From: Bacteroidota bacterium
GTDB lineage: Bacteria > Bacteroidota > Bacteroidia > UKL13-3
Length of the DNA: 12,701 nucleotides
Direction of reading: 5' to 3'
NCBI GenBank assembly: GCA_947460565.1
Contig: CANHJJ010000029.1
Span: 1 to 12,701 of the forward strand
Part shown: positions 6,901 to 12,701 of the stretch, piece after piece
Numbering within the stretch: position 1 is the stretch's first letter
How the letters are laid out: each line of letters begins with the position of its first letter
Made by a program: the position numbers and the translations under genes
The notes under the pieces: generated by a model
The model's database searches: none
What the model saw: the letters and a program-made list of their open reading frames with translations, nothing else
What the model was told of the DNA's origin: nothing

Positions 6901-7067
6901 TGTATCCTGCTGCAGCAGTGAGTGGTTTTTATTTGGCGCACCCTCAAAGTAAGTATTTTGGACTTGGCAAAATAGCCAAGGACCAAGTAGAAGAATATGC
7001 TAAACGCAAAGGTGAAAGTGTTGAATGGGTTGAAAAATGGCTTGCTCCAAATTTGGGGTATGATTAG
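3924..7067 (+). CDS. metH: methionine synthase, pterin/cobalamin/activation subunit, with an in-frame DUF559 insertion
   Basis: This is the C-terminal part of cobalamin-dependent methionine synthase. It moves a methyl group from methyltetrahydrofolate via cobalamin to homocysteine held by the partner encoded at 2414. The pterin domain spans about 5-290 ([31 protein letters not shown]). The cap helices span about 320-400 ([20 protein letters not shown]). The cobalamin domain starts at 566 with DVHDIG (cobalt ligand His578), followed by GLSGL near 621 and LIGGATTSR near 650. The reactivation domain spans about 740-1047 ([27 protein letters not shown] at 956). The product has 1047 residues; without the DUF559 insert at about 410-564 it would be about 892, near the size I recall for this subunit. 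A second oddity is a palindromic repeat read as residues 832-845. No checked motif is lost. The start follows heptamer repeats and A-rich sequence. It is probably co-transcribed from the riboswitch promoter. Confidence 0.93.
   Translation: [1047 protein letters not shown]
5157..5181 (+). repeat. left palindrome of the DUF559 cassette
   Basis: AAGT-CTCTCCC, loop TAA, GGGAGAG-ATTT form an 11-base-pair stem including one G-T wobble. It is translated in frame as part of KSLPKGEIL. The design (AAGT, seven-base arm, three-base loop, seven-base arm, ATTT) is repeated at 5584-5608. The following bases TGGGTGAAG are comparable to AGGCGGGGC after the right copy, so the two ends are direct, not inverted, repeats. 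Confidence 0.85.
5584..5608 (+). repeat. right palindrome of the DUF559 cassette
   Basis: AAGT-CCTCCCC, loop TCA, GGGGAGG-ATTT form the same 11-base-pair structure as the left copy. The arms differ in sequence but changed on both sides, so pairing is retained. It is translated as part of KVLPSGEDL and leads straight into the cobalamin domain of MetH. Confidence 0.85.
6419..6458 (+). repeat. short palindromic dispersed repeat read in frame in the MetH activation domain
   Basis: TTCGAGCGAAACC at 6419-6431 is followed by GTTCGAGCGGAGTCGAGAAC at 6439-6458, which shares TTCGAGCG with it and has complementary ends (GTTC/GAAC). The second block resembles a dispersed repeat I recall from Bacteroidota genomes. 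It encodes a Ser-rich tract (about residues 832-845) where MetH normally has the segment between DD(I/V) and HxLRQQ. That interval is 21 residues here, against 18 in the E. coli enzyme as I recall it. Confidence 0.6.
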
Positions 7068-7105
7068 AAGAAAATATGGCATTTTATTTTTCAATGAACA
7101 ATAAT

Positions 7106-7113
7106 TAATTTTG
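7106..7113 (+). promoter_or_regulatory. -7 promoter element of the toxin-antitoxin pair
   Basis: TAATTTTG fits the TAnnTTTG -7 consensus. The expected transcription start, 5-7 bases on, is at about 7118-7120, next to the ATG at 7121. The mRNA would then be leaderless or nearly so. No clear TTG is present at the -33 position, only a T-rich run. Confidence 0.55.
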
Positions 7114-7120
7114 TGTTGTT

Positions 7121-7330
7121 ATGAAACTTACCTTAAACATACAGGATGCTTCTACAAATAAAGCCTTGTCTCTAATTGAGTATCTAAAATCTTTGGATTT
7201 TCTTACTGTTGAGCAAGAAGAAATGATAATTCCTGAATGGCATCAACAAATAGTAAGAGACAGAATTGAAACGCTAGAAGTATCAAAATTTTTGGATTGG
7301 GATGAGGTGAAAGAAACCATAAAAAAGTAA
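7121..7330 (+). CDS. putative antitoxin of a type II toxin-antitoxin pair (addiction module component)
   Basis: A 69-residue, mostly helical and acidic protein that ends one base into the start codon of the toxin gene (TAATG, overlap at 7330). Position, size and partner make it the antitoxin. The ending, with WDEVKETIKK after a helical stretch rich in Glu, resembles small addiction-module proteins found next to RelE/ParE toxins in Bacteroidota. Antitoxins of this kind bind and neutralise the toxin and usually repress their own promoter; a repressor site is not visible here. No DNA-binding motif is obvious to me, so the assignment rests mainly on context. Confidence 0.75.
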   Translation: MKLTLNIQDASTNKALSLIEYLKSLDFLTVEQEEMIIPEWHQQIVRDRIETLEVSKFLDWDEVKETIKK

Positions 7331-7629
7331 TGGGTTTTAAAATTCATATCCATCCAAAAGCTTTTACTGATATTCAAAAAGCAGTTGATTATTATAATGA
7401 GCAACAGAAAGGATTAGAAGAAAAGTTCTATAAGACAATTGTTAAATCCTTTGAAACTTTGAAGGCCAATCCATATTATCAAATTAGATATGATAATATT
7501 AGTTGTTACTATACAAATCCCTTTTCCTTTTTAATTCACTTCAATATTGATGAAGAGCAAGGGAAAGTTTATGTTTTCGCTATTATTCACACTTCTTTAG
7601 ATCCAGAGAATAATTGGCTTGAGAAATAA
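7330..7629 (+). CDS. RelE/ParE-family toxin
   Basis: The 99-residue product has RelE/ParE superfamily features. An N-terminal strand FKIHIHPKA is followed by a helix with DIQKAVDYYNEQQKGL (about 15-30), typical of the superfamily. Next come a FETLKANPYYQIRY segment with Arg near 54 and C-terminal strands FSFLIHFNID and VYVFAIIHTSLDP. RelE members cut ribosome-bound mRNA and ParE members poison gyrase; the sequence does not decide which. The start overlaps the antitoxin stop by one base, giving translational coupling. The pair lies between the metH operon and a terminator and has its own promoter element, so it looks like an independent module. Confidence 0.85.
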   Translation: MGFKIHIHPKAFTDIQKAVDYYNEQQKGLEEKFYKTIVKSFETLKANPYYQIRYDNISCYYTNPFSFLIHFNIDEEQGKVYVFAIIHTSLDPENNWLEK

Positions 7630-7669
7630 TATGCCTTCTTTGAATTAGAATTTCAAATTAAAGCAAATA

Positions 7670-7707
7670 AAAAAAAGGCAGCTAACATAAATGATAGCTG
7701 CCTTTTT
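7670..7707. terminator. bidirectional intrinsic terminator
   Basis: GGCAGCTA (7677-7684) pairs with TAGCTGCC (7695-7702) around a 10-base loop. An A-run precedes it and TTTTT follows it, so there is a T-tract for transcripts of either strand. It lies between the convergent toxin gene and the Kup gene and can serve both. Confidence 0.9.
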
Positions 7708-7721
7708 ACTTAAGATTTCCT

Positions 7722-9671
7722 CTATTTATAAACCCTCTTCAACTTGAATTCTTTTACTGGGGTAATAAGCAATGGCACGGTTTCAACTGTAACAGAGCTG
7801 GTGTCTAGTCCGAAAGCTCTTTCTTCAGATAAACTTAATCTATCAAGTTTGAAGTACATGTCCATAATCCAACGCTCATAGCCTGATAACTCGTTCTCAT
7901 GTGAAAGGTGACGTTTTAAAACAACAAAACGGAAATCACCTGTGATGTTTTGCTCCCTCAATGATGTATAACGTGAGGTAACATCTACTTCGCCATTTCT
8001 CACCAATTCTTCAACCACTTTTCTGAAATAGAAATTTACTTTTTGTTCAACCCTAAAACCCAATTTAAATTCTACTTTTATGATATCGTTTTCTGCAATG
8101 TGGTCCACCTTGTATTCCATTTTATAAGGTTGGTCGTCTACATGCACATGCACAAACCAATAGATATCTGCTTTCTTAGGTCTTTTTTGTAAAATGGAAT
8201 ACATCACTTTTGATTCAATCTCAAGCAAGGTATCAGCACTGGTAAGATAAATAAGGTGAGTAGAGTATTTCGATATTGAAGTATCATTACTCAATTCTTT
8301 AAGTAAAGGAATATAGTTTTTTAGGGGCACAAACTCAGTAAGTCGGTTCTTAATTTTACGGCCTTTGTACCAAATCCACATGACAAAGATAAACACACTG
8401 CTGATAAGTAAACTTACCCAACCACCATGTTGAAATTTTAGCAAATTGGCAACAAGAAATGAAACCTCAATGGACCCATAAACCAACAAAATACTTAACA
8501 CAACTATTTTGGCAACTTTCTTTGTTCTCAAATAATTTGACAATAAGAAAGTAGTCATTAACATGGCTATGGTGATGGCTAGACCATAAGCAGCGCCCAT
8601 ATTGGCTGATTCTTTAAAATACAATACTATACCAATACAACCTGCCCATAGTAACCAGTTTGCACTAGGCACATATAGTTGACCTTTCATATTGCTTGGA
8701 TATTTGATAGACACTTTTGGCCAAACATTAAGTCTGATTGCCTCAGAAATCAATGTAAAAGAACCACTTATTAATGCCTGACTGGCAATGATAGCGGCTA
8801 ATGTAGCTATCACAATGCCTGTAGGTAAAAACCATGATGGCATGATGTGGTAAAATGAATTGATACCTGTTTCTTGTAATGTTTTTCCTTCATAGTTCAA
8901 AAGGTTTGCTCCTTGACCTAAGTAATTAAGCACCAAAGCAATTTTTACATAAATCCAACTTACTCGGATATTGTTTTTTCCGCAATGTCCAAGGTCTGAA
9001 TAAAGGGCTTCAGCACCTGTAGTACATAGGAAAACTGCACCTAAAAGCCAAAAGCCTTTAGGATAATTTGCTAATAGGTTGTAAGCGTAATATGGATTTA
9101 GTGAGTTTAATACATCTAAATGGCAACCAATTTTAGAAAGTCCTAAAACGGCCAACATGCCAAACCAAATAAACATGATAGGTCCAAATGCTTTACCTAC
9201 CAAGGAACTTCCCACCCTTTGGATAACGAATAATACAGTTATTATGGTGATTACAATGGGTATTGTTGGTATGTCCGTTCGAATTATTCTCAAACCCTCC
9301 ACAGCTGATGCAACTGAAATGGGAGGTGTAATAATACCATCGGCTAATAGGGCACAACCACCTATAATGGCTGGGAAAATTAAATAGGGCCTTCTTCTTC
9401 TTACTAGCGCGTATAGGGAGAAAATCCCACCCTCCCCATTATTATCTGCGTTCAGCGTTAGTAAAACGTATTTAACCGTGGTTTGTAAGGTAAGTGTCCA
9501 GAAAATACAAGATAAACCTCCTAAAATCAGATCTTTACTGATTAGTCTATCACCAACAATTTCATTTAGCACGTATAATGGAGAAGTTCCAATATCGCCA
9601 TAAATGATTCCAAGGGTAACTAAAAGGCCTGCGGCAGTAAGTTTGCTTTGGCTATTATGATGTTCGCTCAC
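7722..9671 (-). CDS. kup: Kup-family potassium uptake transporter
   Basis: The 649-residue inner-membrane protein matches the Kup/HAK/KT potassium-proton symporter family in length and layout. About 430 residues contain some twelve membrane segments, and a cytoplasmic C-terminal region of about 200 residues follows. Family motifs are clear: GIIYGDIGTSPLYV near residue 20, NADNNGEGGIFSLYAL near 74, GCALLADGIITPPISV near 104 and GAEALYSDLGHCG near 218. The start is a GTG at 9671-9669, chosen because the conserved N-terminus begins about 20 residues later. A TAnnTTTG box lies about 28 bases upstream of the start on the same strand. It is transcribed towards the toxin-antitoxin genes and shares their terminator. 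No c-di-AMP riboswitch or other leader element is present, since the 5' leader is short. Confidence 0.95.
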   Translation of the reverse strand: MSEHHNSQSKLTAAGLLVTLGIIYGDIGTSPLYVLNEIVGDRLISKDLILGGLSCIFWTLTLQTTVKYVLLTLNADNNGEGGIFSLYALVRRRRPYLIFPAIIGGCALLADGIITPPISVASAVEGLRIIRTDIPTIPIVITIITVLFVIQRVGSSLVGKAFGPIMFIWFGMLAVLGLSKIGCHLDVLNSLNPYYAYNLLANYPKGFWLLGAVFLCTTGAEALYSDLGHCGKNNIRVSWIYVKIALVLNYLGQGANLLNYEGKTLQETGINSFYHIMPSWFLPTGIVIATLAAIIASQALISGSFTLISEAIRLNVWPKVSIKYPSNMKGQLYVPSANWLLWAGCIGIVLYFKESANMGAAYGLAITIAMLMTTFLLSNYLRTKKVAKIVVLSILLVYGSIEVSFLVANLLKFQHGGWVSLLISSVFIFVMWIWYKGRKIKNRLTEFVPLKNYIPLLKELSNDTSISKYSTHLIYLTSADTLLEIESKVMYSILQKRPKKADIYWFVHVHVDDQPYKMEYKVDHIAENDIIKVEFKLGFRVEQKVNFYFRKVVEELVRNGEVDVTSRYTSLREQNITGDFRFVVLKRHLSHENELSGYERWIMDMYFKLDRLSLSEERAFGLDTSSVTVETVPLLITPVKEFKLKRVYK

Positions 9672-9699
9672 AGCTATTTATTTCTTTCTAATTGGGGTA

Positions 9700-9727
9700 C
9701 AAATGTAATTGTTGGAATCAAATGCAA
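9700..9727 (-). promoter_or_regulatory. promoter of kup
   Basis: On the minus strand TACATTTG (9707 down to 9700) fits the TAnnTTTG -7 element, and TTG (9727-9725) lies 17 bases upstream inside a T-rich run. The spacing is slightly shorter than usual. The predicted transcript would have a leader of about 20 bases before the GTG. Confidence 0.55.
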
Positions 9728-9812
9728 AAATTTATTTATTAATATCATATTCAGACTACTTTTAGACTTAGAATATGAGCATTTAGATATATTGCAAATC
9801 TTAAATTGTAAT

Positions 9813-10637
9813 ATGCTAGAGTGGTTTGATTATCTATTTTTAATTGCAGCAGGCGCTATTGGAGGCTTCATGAGTGGACTCATTGGTGTTGGAGGTGGAA
9901 TTATTTTTGTACCTATTCTTACCTATTTTTTGTCTAGATTGGGTTATGCGGACGAGGTGCTGGTGAAGGCAGTCTTAGCAAATTCTCTTTTTGCCATCAT
10001 TTTTACAGGTGGAACCATCAGTTTTAAACAATATAGATTAGGGAATTTTTATCTGAAGGAGGTCTTGGCTACCGCCATTCCTGGTATTGTTAGCTCCCTT
10101 CTCATGTCAAGCCTAATAGAAATGGGCACTTGGTATTCTAAAACACTTTTTAATCTTGTATTCGGGGCATTATTACTTCCATTAATATTCAAAACTTTCT
10201 TTGGCAAAAATCTGGTTGAAAGGGATGCTAAAGACGAGATTCCTAGAAAATACTACAATATCATTGGTGCCTTAACTGGTATAGTGTCTTCTTTGTCAGG
10301 ATTAGGTGGAGGTGTGGTTATGATACCAGCCTTTACAGATGGATTAAAACTAAATATCAAAAAAGCCAGTTCTATTTCTACTGGTGTAATTCCTCTTTTT
10401 GCTTTACCCATTAGTATCTACTACATGTTTCAACAGCCATCGACAATGATTAGTCCTTTTCAATTGGGATATGTTTGCTTTCCAGTGATTTCGCCCATTA
10501 TTTTGGCTTCTTTCCTTTTTTCTCCATTGGGTGTTAAAACGGCTCATGCAAGCAAACCTCAAACCATACGTTTAGTCTATGGTTTGTTCATTTGTATTCT
10601 ATTTGTAAAAATCTTGATAGATTCATTTTACAAGTAA
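9813..10637 (+). CDS. TauE/SafE-family sulfite/organosulfonate exporter-like permease
   Basis: The 274-residue integral membrane protein has the internal two-fold repeat of the TauE/SafE (DUF81) family. The first half carries GGFMSGLIGVGGGIIFVPIL at residues 17-36, and the second half carries the related SGLGGGVVMIPAF at 162-174. About eight hydrophobic segments are visible. Members export sulfite, sulfoacetate or other anions, but the substrate cannot be told here, and no sulfur-metabolism gene is next to it. The open frame extends upstream to a TTG at 9648. I prefer the ATG at 9813 because the upstream 55 codons overlap the start of kup and its promoter and show no family similarity, whereas residue 1 of the shorter form leads directly into the first membrane segment. 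No convincing promoter was found in the divergent 141-base gap. Confidence 0.88.
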   Translation: MLEWFDYLFLIAAGAIGGFMSGLIGVGGGIIFVPILTYFLSRLGYADEVLVKAVLANSLFAIIFTGGTISFKQYRLGNFYLKEVLATAIPGIVSSLLMSSLIEMGTWYSKTLFNLVFGALLLPLIFKTFFGKNLVERDAKDEIPRKYYNIIGALTGIVSSLSGLGGGVVMIPAFTDGLKLNIKKASSISTGVIPLFALPISIYYMFQQPSTMISPFQLGYVCFPVISPIILASFLFSPLGVKTAHASKPQTIRLVYGLFICILFVKILIDSFYK

Positions 10638-10642
10638 TTTTG
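10614..10642 (+). promoter_or_regulatory. promoter of the T9SS secreted protein gene
   Basis: TTG (10614-10616) and TAATTTTG (10635-10642) are 18 bases apart and overlap the end of the permease gene. A second -7-like box, TATTTTTG (10683-10690), lies just before the ATG at 10695 but has no TTG at the right distance. The first is preferred and gives a leader of about 45 bases. Confidence 0.55.
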
Positions 10643-10694
10643 TTTTAAAATGCTATGGGTATTTTTTATTCAATGCCTTTCTTATTTTTGGTGA

Positions 10695-12203
10695 ATGATA
10701 ATACGTGTTTTTTTCGTTTTCGTAATACTTTGTTTTAATCGGCTACTGGCTCAAAATTATTTTGAACGAGTGATGCATATTGGAGCAAACAATGTGCTGT
10801 ACGAAGGCGATTTCCTTCACTCCACTTTTGTTTTATCTGATAATTCATTTGTTGTTGGTGGCAACGATAAAGGATACAACAACAATAAAGGCGCATTTAT
10901 GCTGAAACTAAATTCCAAAGGTGATTCGCTTTGGACTAAGTTCTACGGTTTTGATGCAGCTAAGATGATACGGTTGAATAAATGCCACTTCATGATGGCT
11001 GGTATTGATACCAATGCAAGCTACATAACATCACTAAGATTACTTGAGTTAGATAGCATTGGGAATATAATAAATGACATTAAGCCAACATATAAAACCC
11101 AAGCAAGCTTAGATTACTTTTCATCTTTTATTCAAAATAAGGATAGTTCATTTTTATTCACGAATTACAACAACACGACTAATGGATTTGCTAGCACACT
11201 AACAAAGTTCAACAAAGATTTTTCATTTGCTTGGCAACTAAAAGACACTTCTTTTTGCAATGCTTACATCAGAAAAGCAATGACGGATGAGCAAGGAAAC
11301 ATATACTTAATTGCAAGTAAAAAGCTAGGTTTATATAAGTACCAAGCTAATTTTATGAAGTTAAGTTCAAAAGGAGAAATCCTCTTGTCTAAAAGCATAA
11401 TAAGCAATCGTTCCTACAATCTTTTTGATTTTATTTTTGATAATAAAAACCTTTTATGCATAGGAGTAGGTAATGATACAGTTATGAGTGGTGCGCCTGA
11501 CAAAGCCTTTCTTATAAAAATGGATACATTGTTTAATCCCATTTGGACAAAATATTATAGCCCTTATACCCCTTGGTATGGTGATAACTTATCGAGTATT
11601 ACAAAATGCAAGGATGGCAATTATGTGTTGTGTGGTAGCATCACTCGAAAAATAAATTCAGGTATTAACTTTTTAGGATGCGAAGCCGCAGCTATCATTA
11701 AAGTTGACAAGGATGGTAAAATGCTTTGGGCAAATGTGTACGACAATGGCCAAACTTATTTTGCCAATAACCAAGGTTGGTATGATGGCACTAGACAAGT
11801 AGCTCAAGCGCTTGTGCAAAATTCAAATGGAGATTTCCTGCTAGTTGGGGGAAAAGAATTTTTATTTGATAAAAGCAACCCCAATAGAGGATTTCAATCG
11901 TACATTGTTTTTGCCAACGATAGTGGATACATCGGTAAAAATAAGCCCGTATCAGATATTATTGAAGTTTCATTAACTAATTCTGTTTTGATTTACCCTA
12001 ACCCAACAACTAGCAAAGTGCATATTGATTTGGGAAGTTTTAGAATGGAAAGAATTGAAGTGCTTGATAATACTGGTAAACTTGTTTTGAAGGAAGAGAA
12101 TAACAATGAATTGGATCTTTCAGAATTTGGAGATGGTTTGTATATTGTCAGATGTTATACCTTTGACAAGTGTTTTACTCATAAAATAGTGCTGAAACAT
12201 TAA
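10695..12203 (+). CDS. secreted protein with T9SS type A sorting domain
   Basis: The 502-residue protein begins with a signal peptide: Arg4, a hydrophobic core, and probable cleavage after LLAQ at residue 20. It ends with a type IX secretion sorting domain, residues about 430-502, containing VLIYPNPTTSKVHIDLG, IEVLDNTGKLVLKE, LSEFGDGLYIVRC and the terminal KIVLKH. The protein should therefore cross the outer membrane and be anchored or released at the surface. The middle part contains repeated blade-like units of the pattern (L/I)K(L/V/M)-x-(S/D)-x-G-(D/K)-x-(L/I)W-x-K-x-Y at about 70-85, 221-236, 274-289 and 335-350, which suggests a beta-propeller. No catalytic motif was recognised and the ligand is unknown. 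The ATG at 10695 is set by the signal peptide. The next gene starts nine bases after its stop, probably in the same operon. Confidence 0.88.
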   Translation: MIIRVFFVFVILCFNRLLAQNYFERVMHIGANNVLYEGDFLHSTFVLSDNSFVVGGNDKGYNNNKGAFMLKLNSKGDSLWTKFYGFDAAKMIRLNKCHFMMAGIDTNASYITSLRLLELDSIGNIINDIKPTYKTQASLDYFSSFIQNKDSSFLFTNYNNTTNGFASTLTKFNKDFSFAWQLKDTSFCNAYIRKAMTDEQGNIYLIASKKLGLYKYQANFMKLSSKGEILLSKSIISNRSYNLFDFIFDNKNLLCIGVGNDTVMSGAPDKAFLIKMDTLFNPIWTKYYSPYTPWYGDNLSSITKCKDGNYVLCGSITRKINSGINFLGCEAAAIIKVDKDGKMLWANVYDNGQTYFANNQGWYDGTRQVAQALVQNSNGDFLLVGGKEFLFDKSNPNRGFQSYIVFANDSGYIGKNKPVSDIIEVSLTNSVLIYPNPTTSKVHIDLGSFRMERIEVLDNTGKLVLKEENNNELDLSEFGDGLYIVRCYTFDKCFTHKIVLKH

Positions 12204-12212
12204 TTTTAAGAA

Positions 12213-12701
12213 ATGAAGAAGATAGTTTATACAGCTCTTATTGCCACGTTTGTTATCCTAAATGGGTTTAATTATCCTGCAGGAATAAAGATCGCTAAAC
12301 TCAAGTATAACGGGGGTGGAGATTGGTATGCCAATAAAACATCATTGCCTAATTTGATTGCTTTTTGCAAAAGAAACATTGATGTAAATATTCAAGCAGA
12401 AGAGGACATTGTAGAGGTAGGTAGTGCCGATTTGTTTAATTATCCTTTTGTTCATTTAACTGGTCATGGAAATATTGTTTTCTCTAAACAAGAAGTCGAA
12501 AACCTTCGCAATTACCTTATTGGAGGAGGCTTTTTGCATGCAGATGATAATTATGGTTTGGATAAATTCTTTAGGAAAGAAATGAAGAAAGTTTTTCCAG
12601 AAGCTGATTTTGTTGAACTACCATTTTCTCATCCTATCTATCACCAAAAATACAATTTTGATAAAGGCTTACCCAAGGTGCATGAGCACGATGGCAAACC
12701 C
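12213..12701 (+). CDS. DUF4159 domain-containing protein (partial, runs off the window)
   Basis: An open frame of 163 codons starts at the ATG at 12213 and is still open at the window edge. Residues 1-20 are hydrophobic after MKK and look like a signal peptide or membrane anchor. The DUF4159 signature follows: LKYNGGGDWYANKTSLPNL at about 30-48, FVHLTGHGN at 79-87, EVENLRNYLIGGGFLHADDN at 94-113, and VELPFSHPIYH then LPKVHEHDGKP near the edge. The family has an uncharacterised function and a glutamine-amidotransferase-like look (TGHG, GGGFLHADD). In Bacteroidota it is often found near MoxR/VWA-type genes; those are not in view. It starts nine bases after the T9SS protein, so co-transcription is likely. 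Confidence 0.88.
   Translation, partial: MKKIVYTALIATFVILNGFNYPAGIKIAKLKYNGGGDWYANKTSLPNLIAFCKRNIDVNIQAEEDIVEVGSADLFNYPFVHLTGHGNIVFSKQEVENLRNYLIGGGFLHADDNYGLDKFFRKEMKKVFPEADFVELPFSHPIYHQKYNFDKGLPKVHEHDGKP

Noticed and set aside
7068..7120. Terminator after the second metH gene
   Set aside because: No GC-rich hairpin with a T-tract is present in this short gap; the first convincing terminator is at 7670-7707.
9648..9812. Upstream extension of the TauE/SafE gene to the TTG at 9648
   Set aside because: It would overlap the kup start and promoter and adds 55 residues with no family resemblance; the ATG at 9813 leads directly into the first membrane segment.
10683..10690. TATTTTTG as the main promoter of the T9SS protein gene
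   Set aside because: It has no TTG at the expected -33 distance, while the TTG/TAATTTTG pair at 10614-10642 has both elements with suitable spacing.

Overview
The window looks like a chromosomal segment of an AT-rich Bacteroidota bacterium. Four things point there: a secreted protein with a type IX secretion (T9SS) C-terminal sorting domain, promoters of the Bacteroidota form TTG-N17-19-TAnnTTTG, A-rich start regions instead of Shine-Dalgarno sites, and a methionine synthase encoded as two genes. Dispersed repeat types that I recall from this phylum (CACAAAG inverted repeats, heptamer AGCCAAA repeats, GTTCGAGCGGAGTCGAGAAC-type and CTCCCC-palindrome elements) agree. No rRNA, tRNA, CRISPR array or classical insertion sequence was seen.

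Layout: a possible gene tail (3-68); a YyaL/DUF255 thioredoxin-fold protein (104-2113, +); a promoter and SAM-I (S-box) riboswitch with a long structured leader (2114-2413); a methionine synthase operon (2414-7067, +) made of the homocysteine-binding subunit, a GxxExxY gene in an inverted-repeat cassette, and the pterin/cobalamin/activation subunit; a two-gene RelE/ParE-type toxin-antitoxin module with its own promoter (7106-7629, +); a bidirectional terminator (7670-7707); a Kup potassium transporter (7722-9671, -); a TauE/SafE-family permease (9813-10637, +); a T9SS secreted protein (10695-12203, +); and the start of a DUF4159 protein (12213 to the window end, +).

The unusual part is the metH operon, which has been invaded repeatedly by repeat-associated sequence. 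A GxxExxY gene flanked by inverted repeats lies between the two metH genes. A complete DUF559 (Vsr/PD-(D/E)XK-type) nuclease-like domain of about 155 residues, bounded by two palindromes of the same design, is inserted in frame in the linker between the cap and cobalamin-binding domains of the second MetH protein. A short palindromic repeat is read in frame inside its activation domain, and heptamer repeats precede its start. All MetH motifs that I can check remain intact, so the enzyme appears to tolerate these insertions.

How the genes work together: the riboswitch should couple SAM level to production of both MetH parts, with the GxxExxY gene and the DUF559 domain carried along on the same transcript. 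The other genes are single units or short pairs with no obvious functional tie to methionine metabolism.
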